This document shows positions 13,430-27,900 of a stretch of 60,000 nucleotides of DNA, in pieces. The DNA comes from Antedon mediterranea (lineage: Eukaryota > Echinodermata > Crinoidea > Comatulida > Antedonidae), in the NCBI RefSeq assembly GCF_964355755.1, contig NC_092674.1, forward strand, positions 20,364,001 to 20,424,000, read 5' to 3'. Position 1 is the first letter of the stretch. Each line of letters begins with the position of its first letter. The notes under the pieces were generated by a model. That model was not told the origin of the DNA, did not search any database, and saw nothing but the letters and a program-made list of their open reading frames with translations. Both the position numbers and the translations under genes were made by a program.

Positions 13430-15795
13430 GTTATACCCTAAAACAAGTATGCAACGATACCATTACAAGGTGAAAAAGATTTCCCGGCTTACCTTTGAAA
13501 TTACCCCTTATTCATCGCTGATCGTAACTTGTTGCCAGCAGCTAATCAAGCCTATTGTCTTAGGAAGATCGGATTTCGAAACAATACAACAAATTCTACA
13601 GCTGTATAATGACAAATAACGAGGTACATCGATTTGTTCTAACACGTCACACACCCAATTTACACTCACACCATCATTTGAATAATTGGACAGACAGTGC
13701 AATGCGGGTCAAGTGTGAATAACATATTCGGGCGCACAAAAATTGGCGGGAATGTTAATTAATTGTCTGCTTAAAGAAACTTATAGATCATTTTTTACAG
13801 ACGAGCAGACGAATCTGAAATTAGTAGTGCGTGTATTTGAATATACCTCGTAGTAAATGATTCTTTTGGTCGGTGAACAAAATTCAAATTGTAATCAGTC
13901 ATTGCATGTTTAAAACAATCGTAACAGCAGACGATTGTTGTGATAGCGGTATTGATACATTATTTAGCCTAGAAATTCGTCGACGTAACCGAGAGGCGTC
14001 ATTGAAAAGAAATTCTACCTCTCTATGTTGACAAACACTTGTGTAACCGACAAATTAAAAATTCATCGCGTGCGACAGTAGAAATTCGGCGAACGGTCTT
14101 AGACGAATAATAATTTCAAGAATAATTATTTACTTTCATCTTGTATCATGTAATTCCAATAAATAGCCTACGACAAACATTATTATAAGTGACACTCATT
14201 CTACATCTATGTTCCTACCAGGATAACCAAAACGGCTGTTACGGCACTGCTACTTAATATTAACATTAGTGGAAAACACAAACACATATGTTTACTTATA
14301 AAAGCATATGAAAATGAAACAAAACAATGAATTTAAGATTAGTATTCAACCCCTACAATGAATATCTGTTTGGTATGCGGTGTTTGCATTTCCGTTAACT
14401 TACAATATATGGCATCGTACCTGGCAACAGGTACTTAATTATAACAAACAGAAAATACAAGTTATAATAGTAAAAGCCCAGCTGTTAAACGGTGTTGCTA
14501 ACTAGCCTAGATACGTAAACTAATATCGTCGAGGCAAAGTAGCGGATTTTAAAATTAGGGGTCGGGGCGAGGACCTTTATAATTTGGAAATTATGTGATT
14601 AATTAACAAATTTCCTATCTTTTTTATTTACAATTCATAAATTGAGGGGATAGGCTGCCGATATGCAGTGTAATATAATATTTATATTGAGCTACAGGGT
14701 GGCAAATAACCATAGATATCCGAGCAACATCGATGTAGTGACGTCAATTTATGGTACCAAACTGTGAGAATGTTTATCTAAAGGTGGACAATAATGGCTA
14801 GAGACCGAAGTGTATAATGTACATTTAAATAACAATATTTTAAACTCCATTAAATCTCCATTACGCTCTTCTTAAAATCCGCTTTGTTATTTTGTTACTT
14901 GAACATCAAGCCGGACCCTTTTGTTTTATCTAATTATCACACTTACTATGTGCCAAAGTTCTGAGCAGTATGATGATACAATATCTTTTATATTTACTTT
15001 CGTTCAAACTTTCAACTTCAACGCGATCTTATCTGTTAACGGTACACTGTTAAATAAATACGTACTGCAGGCGGCAATTGTTGATAGTATGTCTTATTGT
15101 TTTAGCCCTAATGACATTCCTCAATAACACAGGCTTACTTAATAATATAAAAATGCATGATTTATATGGCAAAATTAAATAGAGGCCAACTCGTAATTAA
15201 TAGCATCACACAACGTGTAATAGGGATTGGTTGTATTGTTGCATAGGCATCCCCTTGTTTGTTTAACAAATAAGTTCCGCTCCTTAATATGACGTCCAAA
15301 AGGAGGGTTCGACTCTATGTCTTAATTAGGCTTAAAATAAGGTATTTATTTATATATTGTGGTAACACAGTGTTCACAAATATAAATTATATTTTGTTCT
15401 AATAACATGCCAAATACACTGCATGTTATAGTGTTGTCATGGTTACTAGGTATAGCAGGAGAATGTTTCTGAAACAACACGTGATGCGCGTTTTTAAACA
15501 TTATGCTTGATTACCCACGGTGTCTTATAGTCCTACAACGGTACAATAACTGGTTACAGGACAATGTTTCTTTACATAAACACATGTAACGCAACATCGC
15601 GTCAAGTAAACATATCTCGAAAACGCGATATTGCGTTACGTAAAATATTCTCACCGCAATTTAGCGTTTTCTCGTTAATTTAAGCAAGATAGTCTAGCTA
15701 GGTATTTGATATTGCAAATAATAATTGATTCATCTTTCATTAATATGATTAAGTTGTTTGATGATCAAAGTGGCATCATAGTGCTCCTCATATTG

Positions 15796-16557
15796 TATCT
15801 TCATCATCATCATCATCATCATTATTATCATGATCATGATCGTCAGTATCATCATCATTAGCATCACAAACCACCATCACTATCACCATCATCAACATCA
15901 TCATTACCATCATCACCACCATCAACAACATCATCATCGCCATCACCTTCACCACCATCAACATCATCATCACACCATACCACCATCAATATCGTCATCA
16001 TCAACAACATCATCATCATCACCACCACCACCACCATTAACATCATCATCACACCATACCACCATCAACATCTTCATCATCAACAAAATCATCTCATCAT
16101 CATCACCACCACCATCAACATCATCTTCACACCATACCACCATCAATATCGTCATTATCAACAACATCATCATCATCATCATCACCACTACCTCCAACAA
16201 TATCATCATTATCATCACCACCTCCATCATCGTCATCATCATAATCACCATCATCATCACCACATCATTAACATCATTACCACCTCTATCATCATCGTCA
16301 TCATTCATCATCACCACCATACCACCATCAACATCTTCATCGTCATCATCAACATCATCAATATCATCCCTACATCCATCATCATCACCACCACCACCTC
16401 CAATATCATCCCTACATCCATCATCATCACCACCACCACCTCCAACATCATCATCATCATCATCACCACCACAGCATTGTCATCATCAACATCGTCGTTA
16501 TCATCATCATCAACATCACCATCATTATCATCATCATCACCACCATCTTCTTCTTCT
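15796..16557. repeat. compound (ATC)n/(ACC)n microsatellite with ~78-bp higher-order period
   Basis: About 760 bases are made almost entirely of CAT, CAC and CAA triplets. The anchor word CACACCATACCACCATCAA recurs at 15971, 16050 and 16128, i.e. every 78-79 bases. Further on, a 39-base unit (CCCTACATCCATCATCATCA and following) occurs twice near 16370-16445. Long open frames (e.g. a His/Ser/Ile-rich one on the plus strand) are by-products of the triplet repeat, not genes. Confidence 0.95.
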
Positions 16558-16579
16558 TAAATTATGTTTTGAATTATGA

Positions 16580-19500
16580 AAACATACAGGTGACAGGCAG
16601 TTCAATATTATACTGTAAATTTTACAATATTGATGTTATATTGTTTAATTAATTCATTTTGTGCGTTCTACAAGGCAGTGCGATGTATATGGATCGATAG
16701 AGCTTGTGTTGCCTTTGGTCGTGAGCGCACACGCTTAGGCGGGACTCGCATTCATTTCCGCCACCTGCCTCCGACGACAAAATTAGAAATACAGACGACT
16801 TCTTAACGGAATCCTACATTCACAATTTGTTATGTTTTTTTGGACTCATGTTTGAAACGTTTAGATGTGAAATAAACACGCGTTTTAATTTTAGAAAGTT
16901 GTAGGCATATACAACACATGATTTTAACAAATATTAATTTTCGTAAAATACCGAATCTTATATGTTATCGAGATTGACAATTGTCGTAAGAAAGTATAGA
17001 CCTACACAAAATTGGTTCATATTATTCATGCATAAAACATATCGTCCTTCTAAATTGATTGTTTATCGAAGCTAGATTGATCACATCCGTAGTGGTAGTT
17101 CCATAAGACCAAGCTTAAACTTTTGGATATGTGACAATTCGGTTAGGCCATATATAGAGTAACGTGTTGGCCAGGCGTAGATTATTTGATAGGAGCACAA
17201 CAAAAGCAATTTAATAGCAGATGAACCGACTAGTACTTCCGGCAGGCGAATCGGCACGCGAATGCTGGGTTCAACCCCAGCTACAGACGTACTGCCAAGG
17301 ATTAAAACGCTTCTGGTGTCAACACCACAATAAATATCGATAACTTCCTCTAATGTCTAAACGCAAGCTAGTTACCTACTGGTAAAGATATCTATCTAAG
17401 CACCTTGTATCTATGTACATCCGTCAATAGGATATACCATTCGGCCAAGGAAACCCGCTCAGCACCCAGGAGCGATGGCTCCTGTGCGACTCCCTTTCCG
17501 CTAAACTTACAGCAATTCCATAAATTAGTATCAATGTTATTATACAGCCTATTATATTACAAACAAGCTACTGATATAATTGTTAGGTAATTGAGGCCGT
17601 CCTAACAGCAATATTACCGAAAATAGAATTGTTTTGTATTATTAAGAATGTAATAATATTTTATCAAAATTAGTTTCAGTAAATTAAAGACACACTTCTA
17701 TTCTAAACGGTCAACACATTTAATTTTATAGCTATATTAAAATATAGAAAACATGATAATAAATAAAGAATATTGTTAAAATGTTATCAATCTTCTGTTT
17801 TTTTTTTATTAACAAAAACACGTAGTTCACCACCGATGTATTGTCGGATGTTAGTCAAAATAAAGTAGGCCTACTTGGGCCTACTGTACGTATTTACAAA
17901 ATAATATTTAAAAAAAACCGGCTACTGTGTTTCAAAGGAGTTGTTGTTTAAGTTACGCTCCGATTAGGAAAGTATACATAATCCTGACGATGCGGCCACT
18001 CAGTCACGAATACATGAGCGCACTAAGATGTAAAGTATGGCTTGCTTCTGGGCAGGTGTGTTTCCGAGCATATCTGTACACTATTAAGGATGTTCTTCCT
18101 GTCACCACCAATAACCTTAATACCTCGATGCTAGATGCCTTAAACAGACCACAAGCACCGGAACTTCTGTTGTTCCGAGATCCTATCTACAAGATGAATT
18201 GGATGTTTTTCTTGACGACCTTCGTCGTAGCCTTGATGAGCGTAACCCCTCCTCAATGCCACTGCCCCACGCTTAATCTTGAACTTTCCAGCTACTGAAT
18301 ATCGCTATTTGTCTCATTCTGCCCAATTTACACCACCTGTTAAAGTTTTCAAATTCGTGCGGTTACATAGAAACGCCGGTCTCTTCTTTGAAGATATTTA
18401 TATAATTGTTGTATCTAAATTTACAAACTTTTGTTTTTATGTATTTACCAAGAACAATGCAGAGAAAAACAAAATTGGAATAATATTAGTTTTGCTCTCA
18501 ATGGTTCAGGTTGGTTGCGTATGAAACTGTGGAATGTCGGTATAGGTTTAAAAAAATACTACGTAAGAGATTTGTTGATATCGTCGTAATGTTTCTACGA
18601 TGAAGTATATTGTTTATACAGTTGGTCTCTATAAAAACCGTTTTCTTGAAAATGGTTTAAACGTGAAATACACATTCTGTTTATTTTGTTACTATACTTT
18701 AATGTTACTGAACATTGTAGGCCTACATCATCGAAATGATCATGAGAGTCCTTTTGTAGGTTTTCTACCGAAATAGATTTTAACTAAATGGTTTTATGGT
18801 GCAAAGTACATCTACAAGAGGTATTTCACTAATTTAGAACAACTGACAAAAATGTTTGTTTTGTCACAACGTCGTGTATTGAGTCCTTTTGGAGATGAAT
18901 ACATGAGGAGATGAAATTGATGATAAGTACCGGCAGGTATTAAGGAAAATATAAACTTGATGTAGTCTAAATTTGACAAAAACGTAGATTTGAACAACAT
19001 ACTGAAGATAAGTGTTCACACAATCAGTGACTAAAATATGTCAGGTGATTTATTTAAATCAACATGATGCTTATTAGAAACAGAAACTTTAAAACTGTTG
19101 ACAAATGCTTGCGAATAACAAATAATACACTAATTAAAAATTGCGAACTTAGAGATCCCTACTCCGACAGGTATACAAAGGAGGAAGACAAACAGGTCAG
19201 AGACTATGTAACCGTTGTCAGAGTAGGAAGCCTAATATGTTCCAAAATTCCTAACATGTTCCACAATTATCAACAATTTTCATATTCATTGATACCACAT
19301 GATAATTGTATTTGTTTACTCGTCGTTGTGTTACCGAAAACAAAAATTAAAAGTGTAGGTAGTGTTTCACCATGAAGAATAACATGTTACTCTTCCTTGG
19401 TTTCACATTTATCAAGCCTTCCGCATTTCATATTTCATCAATAATCAATTCAAATCAATACCAATATGGGTGACTCACCAATTTTTACTTTCACAGCACT

Positions 19501-20224
19501 TCAAATGTATGGATATCTGAAATAAAACAAAAATAGAACAGTTCCATCATGATTTTTCACTAAATTAATATATATAATAGAAAATTCAGAAAATTTATCC
19601 TTTTCCAAATTCAAAATCGGAACTTAAAACGTTAATATAATCCACTAAATGTATTCAATCATGCACATTTCAATGCTAATTAGGTACTTTTATATTTTAT
19701 TTCATTGCGGATGATCTAATACAGTCCAACCTCATTTCAATATTTTCTATAGTAACAGTGAAATCGGTTGAGACATACTGCAATGTTTACGATTTTCCAA
19801 ACAGTTTTTCTATTCTTTTATAAATTCAACTGCAAAACAAAGTCATTTATTTGTTTTATTCATTTTTAATTGTTTAATAGATGGTTAATAAATAAACATG
19901 AGTAATAATATAATAAAAAGATAATAATATAATAGGAATATAATATTTAATATTATTATTCTTATATATCTTATAAATTAACACAATATTCTCAATATCA
20001 ATTTTGATTAAGAGATTAAGATTTTGACTTCGATAATATAAGTATTTAATTAACATTTGCATATTAAATTGTGTGATATTAAATTTATCAGTAACCAGGG
20101 TTTATTTCAAAAAGTAGATTTCTATAACATATTCTTTCTATTAAGTTTCTATTTATAGTGTTAAAAAACTGATTTTCTGTTATGTTATTTTACATTTATC
20201 TTACTTTAGAGTCAATCTTAAAAT
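16580..20224. other. intergenic region
   Basis: No gene is supported. A GC-richer patch at about 16660-16800 (with CCACCTGCC) and a GC-richer open stretch at 17990-18300 stand out. The rest is AT-rich unique sequence. Confidence 0.55.
17990..18298 (+). other. GC-elevated open stretch, unassigned
   Basis: An ATG-initiated frame of 102 codons (starting MRPLSHEYMSALRCKVWLAS) sits in sequence clearly richer in G+C than its surroundings. A second frame over the same right half reads LQDELDVFLDDLRRSLDERN, which also looks protein-like. I recognise neither. It may be a decayed mobile-element or gene fragment; an active gene is not supported. Confidence 0.2.
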
Positions 20225-20590
20225 AATATGTTGTACAGTACGTTGTTTGATTGGGGTATTGTCCGGTAATCTAATTATGTGTCCATACCATTTTAGTCTC
20301 CTTCATTTAGTTCTTTTACTCCATTCTTCTTGTTTTGTCATCTCGTAAATTATTATTATTATTATTATTATATAATCAAACAAACAATGAGGGAAACTAA
20401 CAGGAAAGTAAAACGACCCGTAGGAAGACCAAGAAATAACTGACATGGATGAACCAAATAAAGAAAGACTTACAAGGACATGTATACACTAACACAATAA
20501 CAAACCATCCTGACATAAACAGACAAACATGGAAACAAATTGTGGAAAGGGTAATGTCGGAAAACGGAAAACGTTAAGAAGAAGAAGAAG
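20225..20590. mobile_element. decayed LINE 3' end with inverted 5' part
   Basis: On the minus strand (about 20350 down to 20225) a frame with one stop encodes RRLKWYGHIIRLPDNTPIKQ, the classic late ORF2 region of non-LTR retrotransposons. On the plus strand, after an (ATT)n stretch at about 20350-20371, follow VKRPVGRPR and, after a one-base shift, TWMNQIKKDLQGH and a tail ending ENGKR-stop at 20575-20577, then a GAA-repeat tail. In an intact element the first block directly precedes the second, so this copy is inverted in its 5' half, as twin-primed insertions are. Confidence 0.7.
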
Positions 20591-23500
20591 ACTGTAACTG
20601 AATTTACACCCTGTCCTACCCTGTAAACTTTGAAGGAATTATAATCGTTTAAGTAGACATTTCACCAGTATTAATGGTAGAGTTCTATCGCTATATTTCT
20701 TTCTGTTTTAAAATGATCAGTTACGTTGGCCAATTATTTCTCATCAAATATTTGTTGATAAACAGAGTTATCTATACATCGGGTTTTGACCTGGTAGTCC
20801 GAGGTCAACATTTTACTCTTTATGAATTATATTATTTCAAGTTGACTACAACTATTGATGAGCCAGGAATTAAATTCTTCGACTCGAAACAATGTATAGA
20901 AATGTGAATAGTCAATGAACTTGTGGAACAAAAGCCTTTGAAACAACTGCTATTGTACATTTACTAAACACCTATTGTTACATGGCGGTTTAATTGTGGC
21001 AGTATAAAAATGGTATGGGGATTGCCTGACCTTGTAGTAGAGTCATATACAAAAATACACAAACGTGGGAAGAAAGGTTCTGTAGTACGACTAGACTGGC
21101 CATTCATGTCGCCTTTTGATGGGACTAAATCAGTTATGTATAAACTCTATAGTCCAGTGTTACCATAACCGTTTGAAAGACAAATACAAGGGGTTTTCTC
21201 GCTTTTGTTTCACTACAATGTGTTGTTAAACAGTAGTGAAAAGTAGCTAGACGTATGATAACAACAAACAACCAAAACACAATAAATTTTAGAAATTCAT
21301 TGACTAATAGATTATGAACAAAAGAGTGAGAGATTGGGGAAGCCCTTTTGGTATGAATTGTGATAATACTTAGTGTGTTTATATCACAACATAATAATAG
21401 AAGTATCTCAATAGTTTTGTAATGGAAATAATGTGTACTTTGCGCTCTCTTTACACAATGGCCGTTGTTGTATAATCATAATATATTGACACCGATCCAT
21501 AATAAAATAATGGTGGACTTTATACTGGTGTCTGAGATTAAGTATCGGTATTTATACCCGTCATCGTATGATAATAAATTTCGAGGATTTCTGGATTAAG
21601 TTATCTACAACTATTATGACTTTTGTAACCGAGAGTAAACATGTCTATATAAGATTGTTTGTCATTTGAGTCTGAATATGTCGATCATAAAAGGAAATTA
21701 ATCATCAAGTATATTTCGAAATATGGAAAAAACACTGAATTGATAATTTATCATTCATAACAATTATTTAGGTTTAACTTTAACTAACCAAAAACAATAT
21801 TGGATTGAAGATTTGATTATGGACAATGAATAGGTGTATAGAAATATTTAAGGCCCTGCCCATTAAAATTATAACGTTATTTCGTTTATTTACAGGATAA
21901 CACATACTGATTTAAACCCCGTTTAAAATCAAAATTTAAAAAAAATAGGTAATCAGGAAGAGTTTAACACTTTCACTCTTTCCTGCTTTGAAACAATTAG
22001 TTAAAGTATTACACTTTCCCGATAGAGGGCTTTAGGTTGTTTTTGAATACACGCAGGGTTATAATAATATTATAATTACTTATTAAATTCTTACAAAGAT
22101 AACAATCTGTAAATAATATAGGCCAGAATTATTGCATAATAGTAGGCCTACTATATTATAACTCTGATGTGTCAGAATTTCAGGTATTCTAAATACCCCT
22201 ACAGGCTTGAGTTGGTATACCTAGGCCTATACGTTATGGATACCGCATACAAAAAAAACGTATTATTAGGCAAAATGTTTTTAAAAATTAATTTTAAATA
22301 ATATCACAATATGAAATCTTTGCTGGAAGCAAATTTGTGGATACCATTTCTTTAAAATTTCACCAACAGTTAATTATTTGTTATGATGAGCTATTAATTA
22401 TTATTTGTACGTAGTATACTAATTATTTTAAAGATATAAAGTTGTCATTATATGTATAAAATGCTAAAAATAACTCATACAGTGAATATAAGCGCAAAAA
22501 TAACATCATTGTCATGCTTCTTCCACTTTCATTATGTGGAACACGCTGTTAACGTTTACATTTACAAAAGAAATTGTGAGACGCTTGTTAAAGTCTATAG
22601 TTTGCCTATTCAGTTATATTGAATAAGAACACAGACATTTTATCTGATCGATTTATCATATGTAACAACAGTGTTAGTAACTTATAGGCTATAGTAAAAT
22701 AGTTTACATATATAATGTAAAATTATTAGGCGTAAGTATTCGCAAAACCGTAGATTTATGAAATTTGCTTATCGAAGTTTTTGAAAAAGAGTTGATTGGA
22801 AGAAAATAGTGAAATAAGAGGGAAATTATAAGCTGAGAGAAAATCCCGATTTAACAATATCTCAACTTGTATAAACAGTACATACATAGTATGATGTGTT
22901 AAATGAATTGTAATGGATCGTAAATATAATGTTAAAACGTATAGGCCTAATAATCAATTTTTGTTTTATAGGCCTAAGTTGATTATATTCCATTGTGGTA
23001 ACTTATGTCGTAACACCTTTAAAATTGGAAAATAAAATAATTAAAGTAAAAATCATAGTTCATATTATACATAAGTGTTACCTCAAATAGCAGAAAAAAA
23101 TACGATTGAATTAATATTCTTATTATCAATTATCGATAACTGATTTCTTTCACGTATTATTTTGCTACAGGCCTATATTATATAACGTTACTGTGATGAA
23201 CACCTTTTGTGTAATTATTGTTGTAATTATATGTAAATCCTTTTACTGGTATAATATTTTAGAATAATTATATTGTCAATAGATAAAGGTATTCGAATTC
23301 CGTACCCGTATGTGATTTAATGAATTCGTTTGCGTTACTAAATATGTAATGAAACATTTGTTATTTATGCTTTAGGCTAAATTTTGTCTGTAACATGTAA
23401 CCTATATTCGATGTGGTTATCATTTACATTAAATCTATCTTATACTATAAACATAATGTAAATGCTTATGCAAATAGGATATATTTTGATAAATGTTATT

Positions 23501-23774
23501 ACAGGGCAATTAAGCAATAATCTCACTTGGATTTGAAACAATAGAATCAAATTAGTCAAACATTGGCACCAGCCACTAACCACTGTAGTTTTGAAGTTGT
23601 TTATAAAAGTATATATATATTAACTCCATTACCCATAGCTTTCACGATAATATCCACAATACTATTTTCAAGACCATAGTAAGTTGTTGATAGACAAAAG
23701 TTAGACTTTACTCGCACATTGCCGTACATGTGGAACTTAAAATATATCTTTTTTGTAGTATCTAGAAAAATATG

Positions 23775-24035
23775 CAAAACTTCATAATGAAATGCTAATG
23801 ATATTAATTTAATTCAAATAAATTCAACAAAAATTGAATACAATTCGACAAACTGTTATGATACCTAACACAAAAAAAGAAAGGAAATAATTGGATTTTT
23901 TAAATATACAAACTTCCTAATGAAATGCTAGTGATATTAATTTAATTTAATTCAAATAAATTCAACAAACATTGAATACAATTCAACAAACTGCCCATTA
24001 TGATACATAACACAAAAAAGACAAGAAATCTATTG
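23775..24035. repeat. tandem duplication, 134-bp period, two copies
   Basis: The words CTTC-TAATGAAATGCTA, TGATATTAATTTAATT, CAAATAAATTCAACAAA and CATAACACAAAAAAGA occur in the same order from 23775 and from 23909. The copies differ by small indels, so the duplication is not recent. Confidence 0.8.
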
Positions 24036-24459
24036 GATTGGATTTAAATTTGTAAATGAAGAGATTTAAGGGAGGTCCTAAACTTCAGGTGCACCTTACA
24101 TACTCTATGACAATAATAATAATAATAAAAATAATAATAGGCCGAATAATACTGGAAAAACTACGAAATACGATGAACAAGATAGAAATAGATAGAAATT
24201 AAAGAGCAGTAGGATTAGGGAAGTTCTAAGCTGTATTACATTAATTATGAATTGTTCAATACGGACGAATTTTAACGATCATTTAGAATGCATTTCCTAT
24301 GAGTATGAACAACCATCCAAGGCCTTTATAAAGTAATATTGATGTTAATAGCCATGGTGACATGAAGCAGAAAGATATTAATACAAGACGATTATGCCTA
24401 TTGTTATACTTTGAGATATTCAAACAAGTCATTTCAGATAAGGTTATAATGTTAAAACA

Positions 24460-24503
24460 GGAAATAGTGAAATTACATTGTAATTTCATTCTTCCCTGGT
24501 AAC
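24460..24503. repeat. short foldback element, copy 2
   Basis: It shares AGTGAAATTACATTGTAATT and CCCTGGTA with the copy at 8.4 kb and folds in the same way. Confidence 0.6.
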
Positions 24504-24589
24504 AGCAATTATTTTATGTGAAATGTTTGGTTTAGTATCGGTTGGTCATAAAAACCTGATGAAACTACAGCAGGAATGTATTGGTCAAT

Positions 24590-24965
24590 AATCCAATCGG
24601 AAAGTATATGTGAGTTGATATAATCAACTTTTAGCAACGTCTTAAAGAGATGTTCCAAAACATAACTATATGCGCAAATTAGCATAATGACACAGGTGGA
24701 GATTGCTTAAAGTACTTCTTCATTTATGTACTAAAACTTATGAAACTATACATAAGTTAATGGAAAGTACGGTTCAATAACAACTCCCTGGTTCAATCAT
24801 GCATTTGGAAAGTATGTAATTAGAAGCGTCTTAAAGAAACGTTGGCTACAAATATAAATATACGCGCAAATCAGAATAATACCATAGGCCTATATGGAGA
24901 TTTCTTACATCTTCATTTATGTATCCCAAACCTATGAAACTAGATATAAGTTGTAAAGGTATTGA
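24590..24965. repeat. diverged tandem duplication, about 200-bp period
   Basis: Two copies (about 24590-24770 and 24790-24965) share GGAAAGTAT, GCGTCTTAAAGA, a CGCAAAT-AG-ATAAT block, GGAGATT, CTTCATTTATGTA and TATGAAACTA, in the same order with many substitutions. Confidence 0.65.
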
Positions 24966-27900
24966 ATAATAATCCGATTGGATTGTCTGGCAAAAATAAA
25001 GTTATAATTCCACTTTTTTTTAGTTTCAGATGAGAAAAGTAAATGTTTTTGATTGATGGTTTCGATTAGCATAGTACACGTCGTGATGTTTGCCAAAGGC
25101 TAGCCAACCAAACATTGGACATGAAATTCATATGATCAAGTGCTTATTATTTAAGTTTGACAAACAAAGTTCTTTCTTAAGGATGTACACTTTAGAACTA
25201 GGACAGGGTGAGTGACTACCTCAACTAATTCTTTGGTTTGTTTTCTTTAAACATTGAACTTTTGTGTTCACCACAATATAAAGTGCTGGTCTACTTGACA
25301 TTTTACAAGCTATTACAAAGTTCATGGTTGGTTCACATTAAGATTGAAACTATAATAATGATATTATTATATTTTAAGAAAATGCTGAGAAATGTATAAC
25401 CATATGGCATAATGTAATGGTAAACTGGAACACACTAACCGTTATCTATTTTAATTTTAACATTTTTTTAAAATTTATTGTTTTTCATTTATTATTTTGC
25501 TCTATAATAACAAAATGTGCTCAGGCTGAGATATTTGTTAAAAATCTTCAATTATTGGAAAATTTTCTCTCAATTTAATTTGTAATTTATTTATAGGCCT
25601 AGGCCTATATTAGGCCTATTAGTATTATAAATGTCCAGATGAAAAGAAATGTATACATACATGGTATTGAATAGTGTCATGAGATGTAACATTTCTTCAT
25701 GTTCGTTATGGTGTCATTAGGTTTATAAAAGAAAAATTAAACCTCATTTTTTATAAGCCAATATCTACTGGTCGTTTATATTATCCTTTCGTCATTTTAA
25801 TCGGAATATAGTAGATTGTAGATTTATTTAATTTTCATTTATTTGGCTTAAACCGCTTAAAATATACATCTAGAAAACAAATATTTTCAATGACAAAACA
25901 CTATTGAAAATAAATGAAATTGATTAAGTTATTATTATAAACGCAGATGTATATCAAGACAAAATTTACATAGCGTCAGAGATTCCAAATATGCCAATTA
26001 AGAAAGTTAAAATTTCCGGATTCTCTTTCAAATATTTGCATTCAAGCGAAAAGGTTTACCTTTGTTAAACTTGTTTAGAGACTTTTGTTTGCAGTAAGTC
26101 AACTTAAAGGGATATACAGACAGGCAAGTGAAACGACGACTAGTGTTCTTTTTTTTTATTCAATAATAGATTTATCAACATGACAATGAATAGAGAATTA
26201 TTCTCATTAATCAATGGTTTATTTACGATATGGGTTTCCGTCAAAAAGTGATTTTTCACTAAAGAATAGTTGGTTTTATTAACAGAAGTTTTCAAGGTTT
26301 ATAGTCCAGTGGTGTTTCCCCCTGTTCAAACCTGGGGCAGTTCCATTTATATAAACTAGACGAAATGATGTTAAATTATAATAATAATTTAATATGCTTA
26401 ACTTAATGGTTATTAACCCGTATTCAAGTTAAAACAATTACAAAGATATAATCTCAAATTTACAGGTATAGCGGATTGCGGTAATCCATAGGTCATTGTT
26501 CAAACAGTAAGGATTAACGTATTGGGTCAGAGGTGAAAAATAGCATCACAAACCATATTATCACTAAAATCCAGTAGGGCATTCATCCCTGTAAGGGGAG
26601 GTTAAATAGCAAGGACCTTAAATAGAACCTAAACATTAAACATATAACTAAAAGTAAAATCTAAATGTACAATCAATGAACTATTGAAATCACAGTACTT
26701 GCGTATAACGACATTGTATTCTCGATGACGTAATTAAGAATTCAATAGAATGTTTATTGAATATCACGTGACCCATAATCCTCTGATCAAATGACTAGAA
26801 TATACTTAGGTGTGATATAAAAGCATACGGCCTACACATGACTTTGAGTGTTACATGTTATTCAAAAAGTAACAGAAAATACAAGTATTAGTCTTATTGT
26901 AAATGAAGATAGATACAATTATCATACAGAAATCATTTCGTTATACCGGACTTCAGTGTGCAGTGACCAGTAATATAAACTGACCACATTCAGTCAGATG
27001 ACAATTATAATAAACATTTCTGACATTTATATTTTATTTTAATGAGATTCTAATCATTTTCACGTGTAACATGTAACAGAATAATGTATTATTCAGCCCT
27101 CAAGCTTTCTTGATAAATTTAAATTACTACGATTCCTGATTCATTGATGTCAGAATAAATTATTTAAAAATTAGTCCTTGGGGAAATAAATAGAATTGAG
27201 ATTGAATTAAGGTTGAAATGATATAATTGCTCGTAAGAAGAGAAGTTATATTATTATAACCCGTTTCCCACCAGGCGAATATTGTATATTCGCGCGAATC
27301 GAGATCTAATTGATCACGGGTTTTCTCTTTGCATCGAAAATAGTAGATGTAAAATGCGAATACCCATGCGCATAAACCAATTCACATGGATAAATTCACC
27401 TATAGTGGAAAACAGGCTTACATTTGTACTTTTAGAATGATAATACAACTATTGGATGACGAATGAAAACATTCTGAGATAAATGTAAGATATCTTTAAT
27501 CCCTATTATTAAAAAGCTGTATACATTCGTGCCTTGCGATCCGATGCTATCAATCAGAATTAAATAGGCCTACAGATTAAATATAGGAATGCTAAAGAAT
27601 AATATTTTTATGAGTATTATTAGCATTACTACAGTATTGTTCACTCAATCATGTAGGCCTATCAAATACATTGACAACTAGACTCAAACATTTAAATCGT
27701 TAATATAGGCTACTGTAACCAAATTGTAAGGAAACTGGAAAACAGAAAATTGAAACAGTCCAAACAAATTCAAACGATTCCTACACAATTCTAAAACATT
27801 ACAAGCGTAATAATATCACATGGTATTGATGGAAGGGGTGGGGCAACAACCACAACAAACAACTAATACATAGACCTACTTGATTGTAACTTTATTACAC

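Larger units (their letters stand above)
10800..15795. other. non-coding region upstream of SoxB1
   Basis: No gene is supported. It contains a CpG-dense island near 11990-12030, a short TAA run at 12560-12580, a 14-bp triplet repeat, MITE B copy 1, and a CpG-rich stretch near 13970-14110. The first part is the likely proximal regulatory region of SoxB1. Confidence 0.6.

Noticed and set aside
15830-16579. 249-codon His/Ser/Ile-rich open frame
   Set aside because: It is a translation of an ATC/ACC microsatellite; comparable open frames run on the other strand, and there is no non-repetitive domain.
17230-17300. tRNA-like arm (GCTGGGTTCAACCCCAGC)
   Set aside because: The loop length does not fit a T-arm and no matching D-arm, anticodon arm or acceptor stem is found around it.
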